Below are positions 1-8,242 of a stretch of DNA of 64,000 nucleotides, in pieces. The DNA is from Gammaproteobacteria bacterium (GTDB lineage Bacteria > Pseudomonadota > Gammaproteobacteria > SZUA-140), in NCBI GenBank assembly GCA_016716465.1, contig JADJWH010000007.1, positions 53,501 to 117,500 of the forward strand. The letters run 5' to 3'. Below the pieces are notes generated by a model. The model did no database searches. It saw only the letters and a list, made by a program, of their open reading frames with translations, and was not told the origin of the DNA. Both the position numbers and the translations under genes were made by a program. Position 1 is the first letter of the stretch. Each line of letters begins with the position of its first letter.

Positions 1-65
1 AGGCGGACGACCTGCTCACCTGGCTGCGGAAATCCGGCTGGTACCCCGCGACGGGCGCGGCCTGA
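1..65 (+). CDS. C-terminal end of an unidentified protein (partial)
   Basis: From base 3 an open frame reads ADDLLTWLRKSGWYPATGAA and stops at TGA 63-65. Only about 20 residues are visible, so no family can be assigned. The amphipathic, tryptophan-containing tail looks like real protein rather than antisense noise. The other two plus-strand frames are also open over so short a stretch, so the choice rests on residue composition and on the stop preceding an intergenic hairpin. Confidence 0.35.
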   Translation, partial: ADDLLTWLRKSGWYPATGAA

Positions 66-107
66 AGGCGGCGCAGGGGGACGGGAATGGATGGATTTTT
101 TACGGGC

Positions 108-133
108 GGGGACAGATGGGTACGTCTGTCCCC
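108..133. repeat. Short palindromic element (REP-like) with GGGGACAGA arms
   Basis: A perfect 9-bp stem (GGGGACAGA at 108-116 pairing with 125-133) encloses an 8-base loop. It lies just past the 3' end of the minus-strand NHL gene and after the stop at 65, so it could also act as a weak terminator. The arm resembles those of the palindromes at 6985-7013 and 57500-57524, which suggests one dispersed family. No T-run follows, so a repeat is the better call. Confidence 0.5.
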
Positions 134-143
134 GGCGGTTTCG

Positions 144-1283
144 TCAGGGGGGTTCCGCGGCCATCGCCGCGCCCTGGCCCGGTGAGACCGGGCGATAGAT
201 GTCGACCTTGCGGAAGAACTGGTCGACGATGTAGACGCGCCCGTCGCTGTCCACGTCGATCCCCGCCGGCAGCATGTATTTGCCGGGAAAGCCCGACTGA
301 CCGCGTTCGCCGATGAACATCAGCAGTTGCCCCGCGCGGTCGAAGATCTGGACGTTGCCGAAGGCGGTGTCGACCACATAGACATTACCGGCGGCGTCGA
401 TCGCGATCCCCTTGGGACGGGCGAACTGGCCGGGGAAGCGCCCGACCGAGCCGAAGCTGAAGCGATACCGGCCGTCGCCGTCGAAGGCCTCGACGCGGAA
501 ATTGCCGCTGTCGACCACATAGAGGGTGCCATCCGGCGCCACGGCCGCCTGCAGCGGCAGATTGAGCTCTCCCTCACCCATGCCGCGCGCACCGATCCGG
601 CCCCGGGGTTCGCCGCTGCGGGCGTCGAAGACGTGCACCACGTGCTCCGCCGACTCCACCCCGCCGGTGTCCACCACATAGAGGCGCGCGCCGTCGGGGC
701 TGAGCGCGACGTCGGACGGACGCTGCAGCAACTCCCGGTCGCCGATGGCGCGCAGGAAGGTCCCGTCGGCGTCGTAGACCATGACGCGGCGCTCCGTGAT
801 GTCGGCGACGTAGAGCGTGCCGTCGCCGGCGATGTCGATGCCCATCGGCTTGGACAGCCGGCCGGGTTTCTCGGCACCGATCTGGAAGAACCGCTTGCCG
901 GGGATGTCGAACACCATGACGGCGCGCTGCACCGTGTCGCTGACGTAGACGCGGCCGGCATGCGCCGCAACGTCGAACGGTTTGACCAGTCCCATGAGTT
1001 TGCGCGCCTCGCCCAGGGCGAACTGCTTGAAGCGCATGCCGGAGGTCACTTCCTCGACATCCTCGTTATACAGCAGCGTGCGTTCGTAGACGAAGCGCGG
1101 CTCCGCGGGCGGGGGCGGATAGACCGGCGGTGTGAAATCACTCTCGACCTCGGGTGTGCCGGCGCAGGCGGCGAGCAGCCCGAGGGCGACAACGAGGGTG
1201 AGGCGTGCGGCGTGAGGCCTGAGGCGTGAAAGCGCCGCGCTAACGAACATTGCCTGCCGGTTCAGGGTCAGCTTACACCTCAC
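144..1283 (-). CDS. NHL-repeat (six-bladed propeller type) lipoprotein
   Basis: The product is 379 residues from the GTG at 1283, or 368 from the ATG at 1250; the later start gives a more normal signal peptide. A hydrophobic stretch ends in the lipobox LLAACAG, so it should be lipid-anchored after export. The rest is a series of NHL-type units with recurring patterns such as PMGIDIAGDGTLYVADITER, VALSPDGARLYVVDTGG and KGIAIDAAGNVYVVDTAFG. These are typical of a six-bladed beta-propeller used for protein contact or scaffolding. It follows the multihaem cytochrome gene by 23 bp on the same strand, so the two probably form an operon. No catalytic residues are evident; a scaffold role for the cytochromes is inference. 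Confidence 0.85.
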   Translation of the reverse strand: MRCKLTLNRQAMFVSAALSRLRPHAARLTLVVALGLLAACAGTPEVESDFTPPVYPPPPAEPRFVYERTLLYNEDVEEVTSGMRFKQFALGEARKLMGLVKPFDVAAHAGRVYVSDTVQRAVMVFDIPGKRFFQIGAEKPGRLSKPMGIDIAGDGTLYVADITERRVMVYDADGTFLRAIGDRELLQRPSDVALSPDGARLYVVDTGGVESAEHVVHVFDARSGEPRGRIGARGMGEGELNLPLQAAVAPDGTLYVVDSGNFRVEAFDGDGRYRFSFGSVGRFPGQFARPKGIAIDAAGNVYVVDTAFGNVQIFDRAGQLLMFIGERGQSGFPGKYMLPAGIDVDSDGRVYIVDQFFRKVDIYRPVSPGQGAAMAAEPP

Positions 1284-1306
1284 TCCTATCCCCTCACGCT
1301 ACGCCG

Positions 1307-2056
1307 TCACTTGATATGGCAGGTTTCGCACAGGCGGTCGGCGCGGTCGCGCAGGAGCAGGGTGACATCCGGATTGTGCACGTTGTGGCAGGTGGCGCAC
1401 TCGACGCGGTTGTCGTAGAGCTTGACGCCGTTGTCGAAGCCGTAAGGGCTGTCCGGCAGCCGAAAGTCGGGGTCCTTGTGGTTGAGACCGGCGTAGGTCA
1501 TCGAGATCGGATGATCGTTGCTGATGTCGGTGTCGAGATGTTTGATGGCGATATTGTGCGCGACCTTGCCGTTGTGGCATTTGCCGCAGCTCCACAGGTC
1601 GTCCGCCTTGTTGATGCGCAGGTGCAGGGCGGCATCCTCGCTGCTGCGGAAGCCGTTCGGTTTGAATACCGTCATGTCGACTGCCATGGTGCCATCATGG
1701 CAGGAGAGGCAGAGCAGGCTGATCGGGCTCGGGGTGCGTACCTTGTTGTCGAGTGTGCGGCTGTCGTAGAGGGTGTAGGCTCCGGTGGCCGGCGTGAACC
1801 GGTTCCAGCCCTCGATGCCGCCCGCCGCGACGCTGTCGCCGCCCTGCTGCTCCGGCGGCACATGGCAATAGACGCAGGGCGATCCGTAATCCGAAAAGGC
1901 GACGCCCGACATCGCCTGTACGCCCGCGCGCTTGTTGAGGCCGGTGAAGTCGTGTTTGGTTCCCAGGATAGTGCCGCCGGCGGCGGTGAGCGCCCACAGC
2001 GCGCTTCCCAGCAGCAGGATCGCCTGCAGGATGGGGCTGCCGATGATCCGTCTCAT
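1307..2056 (-). CDS. Exported pentahaem cytochrome c
   Basis: The ATG at 2056 begins a 249-residue protein with an N-terminal hydrophobic export segment (about residues 9-27). The frame stays open further upstream, but that part is antisense to the cytochrome gene at 2174 and is not protein-like. Five haem c attachment motifs are visible: CVYCH (61-65), CLSCH (116-120), CGKCH (157-161), CATCH (220-224) and CETCH (243-247). Spare histidines, such as HNIAIKH and NDHP, could be distal ligands. It resembles the doubled-CXXCH multihaem family of periplasmic electron carriers. It is divergent from the trihaem gene at 2174 with only 117 bp between the starts, so promoters must be shared or facing. 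Confidence 0.88.
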   Translation of the reverse strand: MRRIIGSPILQAILLLGSALWALTAAGGTILGTKHDFTGLNKRAGVQAMSGVAFSDYGSPCVYCHVPPEQQGGDSVAAGGIEGWNRFTPATGAYTLYDSRTLDNKVRTPSPISLLCLSCHDGTMAVDMTVFKPNGFRSSEDAALHLRINKADDLWSCGKCHNGKVAHNIAIKHLDTDISNDHPISMTYAGLNHKDPDFRLPDSPYGFDNGVKLYDNRVECATCHNVHNPDVTLLLRDRADRLCETCHIK

Positions 2057-2173
2057 TGTTATTTTCCTCGGATGCCTGTCAGGGAGCGCGTCGGCCGCGG
2101 TGGCTGACATTATAATGCAAATGCGGCTATCATTGTCAGGACGCCGTACCATCGCCGGAATCGCCAGTAACCC

Positions 2174-3208
2174 ATGCCGTTGCCTTCCAGTCTTGCACGC
2201 TGCGCAGGCGTGATCGCCGCCTGCCTGCCCTTGCTCGCCGCGGCCGTCCCCGCCGCGGAGTCGCAGCGACTCTATCAGCACAACTGCGCCGCCTGCCACG
2301 GTGAGCAGGGCGACGGGAAAAGCCGTGCCCAGTTCGGCCTGAACCCGCCGCCGCGGGATTTCACCACCGCCGAGGCATGGCAGGAGCTGAGCCGGGAGCG
2401 CATGATCCTGTCGGTGACGTATGGCCGGCCGGGTACTGCCATGGTCGGCTGGGGGAACCGCCTCGGCGCGGACGAGATTGCCGCCATCGTGGACTATATC
2501 CGCACGAGTTTCATGCGTCCCCCGGCGCAACCGCAGCAGGCTTCCGGCCAGCAGTTGTACAAGCGTCACTGCTCCGCCTGCCACGGCGACCGTGGCAACG
2601 GCGCCAGCTGGGCGCACAACAGCCTCAATCCCCCGCCGCGCGACTTCACCGCGGCGGATGCCGGTCGGGAACTCACGCGTGAACGCATGTTGCTGTCGGT
2701 GACGCACGGCCGGCCGGGGACCGCCATGATGCCCTTCAGCCGCGAACTGAGCGCGGCGGAGATCGAGTCGGTGGTCGACTACGTGCGCGCGACCTTTATG
2801 GCCGGCGCCACCACGCCCGCCCCGGGCGCGCTGCAAGATCAGGAGCCCGCGCGTCCCGTCGCGGACATGCGCGCGGCCTTGCCACGCGGGTTGCGGGGCG
2901 ATGCGGACAAGGGGCGCCGGTTCTATCTCGCCAACTGTTACGTCTGTCACGGCGAGCACGGTGACGGCCAGGGGCCGCGGGCGTCGTTCATCAAGCCGCC
3001 GCCGCGCAATTTCCTCGCGCCGGAATCGCGTCTCGTGCTGAATCGCCCGGCGCTGTTCGCGGCGATCTCCGCCGGCAAGCGCGGCACCGTCATGCCGGCC
3101 TGGTCCAGCGTGCTGAGCGAGCAGGAGATCGCGGACGTCGCCGAGTTCGTCTTCACGACCTTCATCACTCCCGCCCCGGAGTCGCAGAAAAAAAAAGTCA
3201 TGAAGTGA
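2174..3208 (+). CDS. Exported cytochrome c with three class I-like haem domains (N-terminal part of a probable hexahaem protein)
   Basis: This 344-residue protein has a clear signal peptide (hydrophobic to the AVPAAES region). Three repeated cytochrome c domains of about 110 residues follow, with CAACH (38-42), CSACH (133-137) and CYVCH (255-259). Each domain carries a shared block (PPPRDF or PPPRNF) and later a methionine near TAMVGW, TAMMPF or TVMPAW, fitting His/Met haem ligation. It ends KKKVMK because a run of nine A (3188-3196) is read in this frame. Reading one base back after that run joins the next ORF smoothly. The gene therefore may be the first half of a six-haem periplasmic electron-transfer protein. 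Confidence 0.88.
   Translation: MPLPSSLARCAGVIAACLPLLAAAVPAAESQRLYQHNCAACHGEQGDGKSRAQFGLNPPPRDFTTAEAWQELSRERMILSVTYGRPGTAMVGWGNRLGADEIAAIVDYIRTSFMRPPAQPQQASGQQLYKRHCSACHGDRGNGASWAHNSLNPPPRDFTAADAGRELTRERMLLSVTHGRPGTAMMPFSRELSAAEIESVVDYVRATFMAGATTPAPGALQDQEPARPVADMRAALPRGLRGDADKGRRFYLANCYVCHGEHGDGQGPRASFIKPPPRNFLAPESRLVLNRPALFAAISAGKRGTVMPAWSSVLSEQEIADVAEFVFTTFITPAPESQKKKVMK
3188..3196 (+). other. A9 slippery run joining two cytochrome ORFs
   Basis: Nine consecutive A are read AAA-AAA-AAA in the upstream frame, eight codons from the Gln preceding them to the TGA at 3206-3208 counting inclusively of the tail. A -1 ribosomal shift, or transcriptional insertion of one A, gives QKKKSHEVTRGPRAG and continues into the ORF at 3205 without a stop. 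That ORF lacks its own export signal although it binds haem c. The run may be a programmed slippage site, a real frameshift mutation, or a sequencing error. Confidence 0.6.
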
Positions 3209-4128
3209 CCCGCGGCCCGCGCGCGGGCCGGGATATCTATAACAATCACTGTTATTTCTGTCATGGCTACGACGGCGATGCCAGGACCGTGGCGAGCCGT
3301 TTCCTGCAGCCGCCGCCGCGCGATTTCACCGCGCTCGAGCCCGGCGCCTTGAGCCGAGACGACATGATCCGCGCCGTGACCGACGGGCGCCCGGGCAGCG
3401 CCATGATGGGTTTCGCGCAGACCCTGGGCCGGGACGAGATCGAGGCCGTGGTGGATTTCATCCGCGCAACCTTCATCGAGGCGCGGCGGGAGAACACCCG
3501 TTACCACACCGCGGAGAACGGCTGGCCGGATCACCAGCGCTACGCCGCGGCCTTTCCCTTCGCGCTGGGCGAACTGGCGCTGGATACCGCGGACGAGGAA
3601 CTGACGCCGGCGCAGCGCCAGGGCAAGCGGCTGTTCCTGTCTTCCTGCGTGGTCTGTCACGACCGCGCCCGCCTGATCGATGACCGTACTCTGTGGGACC
3701 GCAGGACGGTGTCGTATCCGCGCGGCGGCTATTCGCACCGGGACGGCGAGAGCGCCGACGCGGTCTCGGGCGCGTCGCTGTCCGCGCGGCATGACGCTGC
3801 CCCGCGGCTGGTCAACCCGACGCCGCAGCAACGGCGCGGGGAAGAGATCTTCCAGCACAACTGCGCCTTCTGCCACGCGCGCGACGGCAGCGGACGCAAC
3901 TGGATCGGCGCGTTTCTGGAGCCGCGGCCGCGCGATCTGACTTCCGCGTCCGTGGCGGCGCTGACGCCGGAGCGGTTGCGCGAGGTCATCGCGCGGGGCG
4001 TGCCCGGCAGCGCGATGCCGGCCTGGGAGACGGTGCTCGACGCGGCGCAGATCGCGGCGGTGGCATCCTATGTGGAAGCGGTCTTCGTACGGTCCGCCAG
4101 GGAAGCGCCGCGTGCCGGCCAGGATTGA
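3205..4128 (+). CDS. Trihaem cytochrome c ORF without its own signal peptide (C-terminal part of the upstream cytochrome)
   Basis: It is 307 residues from a GTG that overlaps the preceding stop (GTGA at 3205-3208). Three haem sites are present: CYFCH (16-20), CVVCH (148-152) and CAFCH (220-224). The first domain has the same PPPRDF and SAMMGF landmarks as those encoded upstream, and the last has a PRPRDL variant with SAMPAW. No hydrophobic leader is present, and haem starts only 16 residues in. A c-type cytochrome must be exported for haem attachment, so independent translation would give a useless product. Fusion through the A9 run is the simplest explanation. No good ribosome site precedes the GTG. 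Confidence 0.8.
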   Translation: MTRGPRAGRDIYNNHCYFCHGYDGDARTVASRFLQPPPRDFTALEPGALSRDDMIRAVTDGRPGSAMMGFAQTLGRDEIEAVVDFIRATFIEARRENTRYHTAENGWPDHQRYAAAFPFALGELALDTADEELTPAQRQGKRLFLSSCVVCHDRARLIDDRTLWDRRTVSYPRGGYSHRDGESADAVSGASLSARHDAAPRLVNPTPQQRRGEEIFQHNCAFCHARDGSGRNWIGAFLEPRPRDLTSASVAALTPERLREVIARGVPGSAMPAWETVLDAAQIAAVASYVEAVFVRSAREAPRAGQD

Positions 4129-4200
4129 CCCGCGCCGGGCGCGGCATATCTGTTATATTGGGCCGATTGTGGCCGGGACATGACCCGGGCGGGAACGCGG

Positions 4201-5250
4201 ATGGCGAACACGAGACTCAAGGTGGGCGTGGTCGGAGGCACGGGCTATACCGGCGCGGAGCTCCTGCGTCTGCTCGCGCGTCACCCGGAGGTCGAACTGC
4301 GTGCGGTGACTTCACGCGAGCAGGCCGGACGTCCGGTCGCCGGTCTGTTCCAGAATCTGCGCGGCCATGTCGATCTGGAGTTCACGTCGCCGGAGCCCGC
4401 GGTGCTGGCGGATTGTGATACGGTCTTTTTCGCGTCCCCCAACGGCACCGCCATGACCATGGCGCGCGTGCTGCTGGAAGCCGGTACGCGCATCATCGAT
4501 CTGGCGGCGGACTTCCGTCTCAAGGATCCGGAACAATGGCGCCACTGGTACCGGATGGACCACGCCTGTCCCGAACTGCTGGCGGAGGCCGTGTATGGCC
4601 TGCCCGAGATCAATCGCGCCGCCCTGCGCGGGGCCCGGCTGGTGGCCAACCCCGGCTGTTACCCCACCGCGGTCCAGCTCGGGTTCCTGCCCCTGCTGGA
4701 GGCCGGTCTGGTCGATCGCGACCGCCTGATCGCGGACGCAAAGTCCGGCGTCAGCGGCGCCGGGCGCAAGGCCGAGATCGGTACCCTGTTCGCGGAGGCG
4801 GGGGAGAACTTCAAGGCCTACGGCGTGGCCGGTCACCGGCACTGGCCGGAGATCCGCCAGGGGCTTGCGGCGGCCGGCAGGGGAGGCCCCGTCGGCCTGA
4901 CCTTCGTGCCGCATCTGGTGCCGATGATCCGCGGCATTCATGCCACGCTGTACGCCGAACTGGCGACGGAACGTGAGGTGGATTTGCAGGCCCTGTACGA
5001 GAAGCGGTACGCGCAGGAGCCCTTCGTCGACGTGATGCCGTCCGGCTCGCTGCCCGAGACGCGCAGCGTGAAGGGCGCGAACCTGTGCCGCATCGCGGTC
5101 TACCGTCCGCTCGATCAGCGTACCGTGGTCGTCCTGTCGGTGATCGACAATCTGGTCAAGGGCGCGGCCGGGCAGGCGCTGCAGAATTTCAACATCATGC
5201 ACGGATTCGAGGAAGGACTGGGACTCAAGGAGATCGCGCTGCTGCCCTGA
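4201..5250 (+). CDS. argC: N-acetyl-gamma-glutamyl-phosphate reductase
   Basis: ArgC catalyses the NADPH-dependent reduction of N-acetylglutamyl-5-phosphate to the semialdehyde in cytoplasmic arginine biosynthesis. From the ATG at 4201 it is 349 residues. It opens with the dinucleotide-binding VGVVGGTGYTGAELLRLL and carries the catalytic cysteine in NPGCYPTA (Cys153), followed by KSGVSGAGRK and the conserved GHRHWPEI block. Length and motifs match the type 1 family. An in-frame ATG at 4180 would add seven residues that are not typical of ArgC, so the later start is preferred. It stands 72 bp after the cytochrome ORF and is probably expressed from its own promoter. Confidence 0.96.
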   Translation: MANTRLKVGVVGGTGYTGAELLRLLARHPEVELRAVTSREQAGRPVAGLFQNLRGHVDLEFTSPEPAVLADCDTVFFASPNGTAMTMARVLLEAGTRIIDLAADFRLKDPEQWRHWYRMDHACPELLAEAVYGLPEINRAALRGARLVANPGCYPTAVQLGFLPLLEAGLVDRDRLIADAKSGVSGAGRKAEIGTLFAEAGENFKAYGVAGHRHWPEIRQGLAAAGRGGPVGLTFVPHLVPMIRGIHATLYAELATEREVDLQALYEKRYAQEPFVDVMPSGSLPETRSVKGANLCRIAVYRPLDQRTVVVLSVIDNLVKGAAGQALQNFNIMHGFEEGLGLKEIALLP

Positions 5251-5290
5251 CCGGGCGCCGTGTGCCGCCGGGTGGAGCCGTATATTTGGT

Positions 5291-5372
5291 ATATTTGGGG
5301 TCAGAGTAAAAACTGAATCTAGATAGCATACTTTCGACCGATTAAATAAGTTTTTACTCTGACCCCAAATAT
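5291..5372. repeat. Perfect 24-bp inverted repeat with 34-bp spacer, abutting a start codon
   Basis: The left arm (5291-5314) and right arm (5349-5372) are exact reverse complements over 24 bases, with the core GGGGTCAGAGTAAAAA. The spacer is AT-rich compared with its surroundings. The right arm ends five bases before the ATG at 5378, where a ribosome site should be, and none is visible. I recall this core from dispersed palindromic repeats near REP-associated (Y1/RAYT) transposase genes; no transposase is present here. Confidence 0.75.
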
Positions 5373-5377
5373 TATTA

Positions 5378-6103
5378 ATGGCGAACAAACCCACACACGT
5401 CATCGTTCCGGCCCGCCATCCCCGCCTCAAGCGGGCCTTGTATGTGCTGTTGAGCGTCGTGGTTCTGGCGGGAGGGTGGGCCCTGTTCGATTACGGACGA
5501 TCGCGCGCGGGATTCGATTCCCAGGCGGCCCGCGCGGCGCGCGATACCCTGGCGACGCGCATCCTGGATCTGGAGGCGGAGAACAAGCGGCTGAGCGGCG
5601 AGAAAGCGGTGCTGGAACAGGCGCGCGATATCGACCGTCGGGCCTATCAGGAAGTCGACCAGAATATCGCCACCCTGCAGGACGAGCTGCTCGAGCTGAA
5701 GCAGGAAGCAGCGTTCTACCGTCGACTGGTCAATGCCTCCGGCGGAGACAAGGGGCTGCAGGTCGAGAGCCTCAAGCTGCAGCGCGACGGAGAGTCCCCG
5801 CTGCTGCGTTATCGCCTGGTGCTGACCCAGTACGTGACTCCGCCCGGTCTGATCCAGGGCGAGGTACGCATGACGCTGAGCGGACTGCGCAACGGGGCGC
5901 AGGCCGAATTGTCTCAAGAGGAGCTGCTCGGCGGCGACAAGTCCGCGCTGACGTTCCGGTTCAGGCATTTTCAGGAACTGGCCGGCAGCCTGACGCTGCC
6001 CGAGGGATTCGTGCCCTTGCGTCTGCAACTCAAGGTATTGCCGCGTGACGGCGCCAAGCCGCCGGTGGAACGCAGCTTCAGCTGGACCGAACTGTTTTCG
6101 TAG
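5378..6103 (+). CDS. DUF6776-type single-pass membrane protein with coiled coil
   Basis: This 241-residue protein has a short basic cytoplasmic head, one transmembrane helix (about residues 20-40, ALYVLLSVVVLAGGWALFDYG) and a coiled coil (about 55-110, LEAENKRLSGEKAVLEQARD and later LQDELLELKQEAAFYRRLV). A compact beta-rich periplasmic domain follows. This organisation matches proteins annotated DUF6776 that lie beside bactofilin genes in Gammaproteobacteria. The bactofilin gene starts 20 bp downstream, so a shared operon and an envelope-scaffold role are likely, though the biochemical function is unknown. There is no Shine-Dalgarno sequence ahead of the ATG because the inverted repeat at 5291-5372 occupies that position. 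Confidence 0.85.
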   Translation: MANKPTHVIVPARHPRLKRALYVLLSVVVLAGGWALFDYGRSRAGFDSQAARAARDTLATRILDLEAENKRLSGEKAVLEQARDIDRRAYQEVDQNIATLQDELLELKQEAAFYRRLVNASGGDKGLQVESLKLQRDGESPLLRYRLVLTQYVTPPGLIQGEVRMTLSGLRNGAQAELSQEELLGGDKSALTFRFRHFQELAGSLTLPEGFVPLRLQLKVLPRDGAKPPVERSFSWTELFS

Positions 6104-6123
6104 TCGATAGAAGGAGACCGGCC

Positions 6124-6555
6124 ATGTGGAATGGAGCCAAAAAACAGCGAGCCGACAAGGTCGATACCCTGATCGGGCAGCGCACCGAGATACACGGCGA
6201 TATCGTGTTCAGCGGCGGCCTGCACATCGACGGCGCGATCAAGGGCAACATCGAGGCGGGCAACGACGGCTCGACCAGTCTGGTCCTGAGCGACAAGGGC
6301 TCCATTGAAGGTGAGGTGCGCGCCCCCCATGTCATGATCGACGGGCAGGTGATCGGCGACATCTACGCCTCGGAGTCGGTCGAACTCGCGCTGCATGCCC
6401 GCATCACCGGCAACGTCTACTACAAGCGCATCGAGGTGGCCATGGGCGCGGAGGTGAACGGCAGCCTGGTACACCTCGACGAGGCCGAGCTCAAGGCCTC
6501 CTCCGGGGCCAAGGATGTGAAATACCTGAGTGAATCAGGCGGACATGTTGATTGA
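6124..6555 (+). CDS. Bactofilin (polymer-forming cytoskeletal protein)
   Basis: It has 143 residues and a strong ribosome site (AAGGAGA) eight bases upstream. The core shows bactofilin signatures: DTLIGQRTEIHGDIVFSGG, LHIDGAIKGNI, GEVRAPHVMIDGQVIGDIYA and ARITGNVYYKRIEVAMGAEVNG. This is a right-handed beta-helix built from short hydrophobic repeats. Bactofilins self-assemble without nucleotide into filaments at the inner membrane and position cell-wall or envelope enzymes. Pairing with the coiled-coil membrane protein upstream suggests a membrane anchor for the filament (inference). The acidic and serine-rich C-terminal tail is short and typical. Confidence 0.93.
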   Translation: MWNGAKKQRADKVDTLIGQRTEIHGDIVFSGGLHIDGAIKGNIEAGNDGSTSLVLSDKGSIEGEVRAPHVMIDGQVIGDIYASESVELALHARITGNVYYKRIEVAMGAEVNGSLVHLDEAELKASSGAKDVKYLSESGGHVD

Positions 6556-6606
6556 TGTGGGGCGGTCGGATTACAATAACCCCCAGTTCATGTAAGGAGA
6601 TACCCC

Positions 6607-6975
6607 ATGAGTTTAGCTGGCTCCGAAGTTATGGCCGAGGCGGCTCCGCCGATTCTGGTGTTCACCAATGCGGCGGCCGCCAAGGTGAAGTCCCTCATCG
6701 ATGAAGAGGCCAACGACGCGCTCAAGCTGCGCGTGTTCATTACCGGCGGCGGGTGTTCCGGCTTCCAATACGGCTTCACCTTCGACGAAGCGGTCAATGA
6801 CGGTGATACGGTGATCGAGAATGGCGGCGTGACACTGCTGGTCGACCCGATGAGCTTTCAGTATCTGGCGGGCGCCGAGATCGATTATTCCGAGGGTCTG
6901 GAAGGCGCGCACTTCGTCATCCGCAATCCCAACGCCACCACCACCTGCGGCTGCGGTTCCTCGTTCAGCGTCTGA
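6607..6975 (+). CDS. erpA: Iron-sulfur cluster insertion protein ErpA
   Basis: This is an A-type Fe-S carrier of 122 residues with a near-consensus ribosome site (TAAGGAGAT) upstream. The three cluster-ligating cysteines are in GGGCSGFQYGFTFDE and the C-terminal TTCGCGSSF. The middle has the conserved DPMSFQYLAGAEIDYSEGLEGAHFVI region in which ErpA differs from IscA. It delivers [4Fe-4S] or [2Fe-2S] clusters to apo-enzymes, for example those of isoprenoid synthesis and respiration. It is convergent with anmK. Confidence 0.95.
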   Translation: MSLAGSEVMAEAAPPILVFTNAAAAKVKSLIDEEANDALKLRVFITGGGCSGFQYGFTFDEAVNDGDTVIENGGVTLLVDPMSFQYLAGAEIDYSEGLEGAHFVIRNPNATTTCGCGSSFSV

Positions 6976-6984
6976 TCGACCGGT

Positions 6985-7013
6985 ACGGGGACGGATTTCA
7001 AATCCGTCCCCGT
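6985..7013. repeat. 29-base perfect palindrome between convergent genes (REP-like)
   Basis: A 14-bp perfect palindrome around a single central base has arms containing GGGGACGGATTT. It lies between the ends of erpA and anmK. It can act as a bidirectional hairpin at transcript ends, but its core recurs almost unchanged inside a coding sequence at 57500-57524, so it is better described as a dispersed palindromic repeat. A related shorter arm occurs at 108-133. Confidence 0.7.
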
Positions 7014-7045
7014 TTACCCCGCAACTCCGTCCCCTTCCCGGTCAA

Positions 7046-8167
7046 TCACCCCTTGCGGGCGGTACGGTAGATTCCGCCCAGCAGCACCGGCCGTGTCGCC
7101 CCGGTGACGCTGGGGAGATTGCCCGGTCGTCCCCCCAGGGTCTCGTGCGCGAGCCAGGCAAAGGCCATGGCCTCGATCCAGTCGGGCGGAAACCCGTAAT
7201 CCTCGGTCGATCTGAGCTGAACCTCTCCCAGCAGTGCCTGCAGGCGGAACATCAGCGCGAGATTGTGCGCCCCGCCGCCGCAGACCAGCACCTCCCGCGT
7301 CGCCGGGGCGTGTTCGCGCAGGGCCTGCACGACGCCGGCGGCTGTCAGCTCGCACAGCGTGGCCTGGACGTTCTTCCTGATCATGCGTCCGGTGTGCCGT
7401 TTCAGCATCCGTTCCAGCCAGTGGAGGTTGAAATACTCCGTGCCGGTGGATTTGGGCGGCGGGGCGGCGAAATAACGGTCCTTCAGCAGGCGCTCCAGCA
7501 GGGCCCCGTCGATGCGGCCGCTGGCGGCCCAGCGGCCATCGCGGTCCATGGGCTGGCGCAGGTGGCGCGCGGCCCACTGGTCCATCAGCACGTTGCCGGG
7601 GCCGGTGTCGAAGCCGGTGACCGCGGCCTGCGGGTCACCGGGCAGGATCGTGACATTGGCGATCCCGCCGATGTTCAGCACGGCGCGCTCGCGTCCGCGC
7701 TGTCGGAACAGCAGGTTGTGAAAGGCCGGTACGAGCGGCGCGCCCTGGCCGCCCACGCTGATGTCGCGGCGGCGGAAATCCGCTACCGTCGTGATGCCCG
7801 TGACGGTCGCAATGATGTTCGGGTCGGCGATCTGCAGGCTGGATTTGGGTTCGGGGCCGGGATAATGCCGGACGGTCTGGCCATGGCTGCCGATGGCCAC
7901 CACCTCCGCCGGCCGGATCCCGCCCTGGTGCAGCACGGCGAGCGCGGTCTCGGCGAACAGGTGCCCGAGTTCGGTGTCGAGCCGGGCGAAACTCTCCAGT
8001 TCGTCGCGGGTCCCTTCGCACAGGGCCTGCAGGCGCCGGCGCAATTCGGGCGGATAGGGCCGGCTGGCGGTGTGCAGCAGCTTCGGGTGCCCGTGCAGGT
8101 CGACCAGCGCGGCGTCGACGGCGTTCATGCTGGTCCCCGACATCAGACCGATGTAGAGCTCCGTCAC
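7046..8167 (-). CDS. anmK: Anhydro-N-acetylmuramic acid kinase
   Basis: AnmK phosphorylates and hydrolyses 1,6-anhydro-MurNAc to MurNAc-6-phosphate, recycling cell-wall turnover products in the cytoplasm. The 373-residue length matches the family. The N-terminus has the signature YIGLMSGTSMNAVDAALVD, the ASKHA-fold phosphate loop region follows (GSHGQTVRHYPG), then NIGGIANVT, GFDTGPGNVLMDQW and the C-terminal VCGGGAHN. The start is a GTG (8165-8167) with no strong ribosome site. A gene for an M23 peptidase follows upstream on the same strand, consistent with peptidoglycan metabolism. Confidence 0.95.
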   Translation of the reverse strand: MTELYIGLMSGTSMNAVDAALVDLHGHPKLLHTASRPYPPELRRRLQALCEGTRDELESFARLDTELGHLFAETALAVLHQGGIRPAEVVAIGSHGQTVRHYPGPEPKSSLQIADPNIIATVTGITTVADFRRRDISVGGQGAPLVPAFHNLLFRQRGRERAVLNIGGIANVTILPGDPQAAVTGFDTGPGNVLMDQWAARHLRQPMDRDGRWAASGRIDGALLERLLKDRYFAAPPPKSTGTEYFNLHWLERMLKRHTGRMIRKNVQATLCELTAAGVVQALREHAPATREVLVCGGGAHNLALMFRLQALLGEVQLRSTEDYGFPPDWIEAMAFAWLAHETLGGRPGNLPSVTGATRPVLLGGIYRTARKG

Positions 8168-8242
8168 GAGGGGTCGGCCGAATGACCGGCGCCTGGGCGC
8201 CAGGGACAGGAGGGTACTGCCGGAGCTGCGGGCGAGTGTCCC

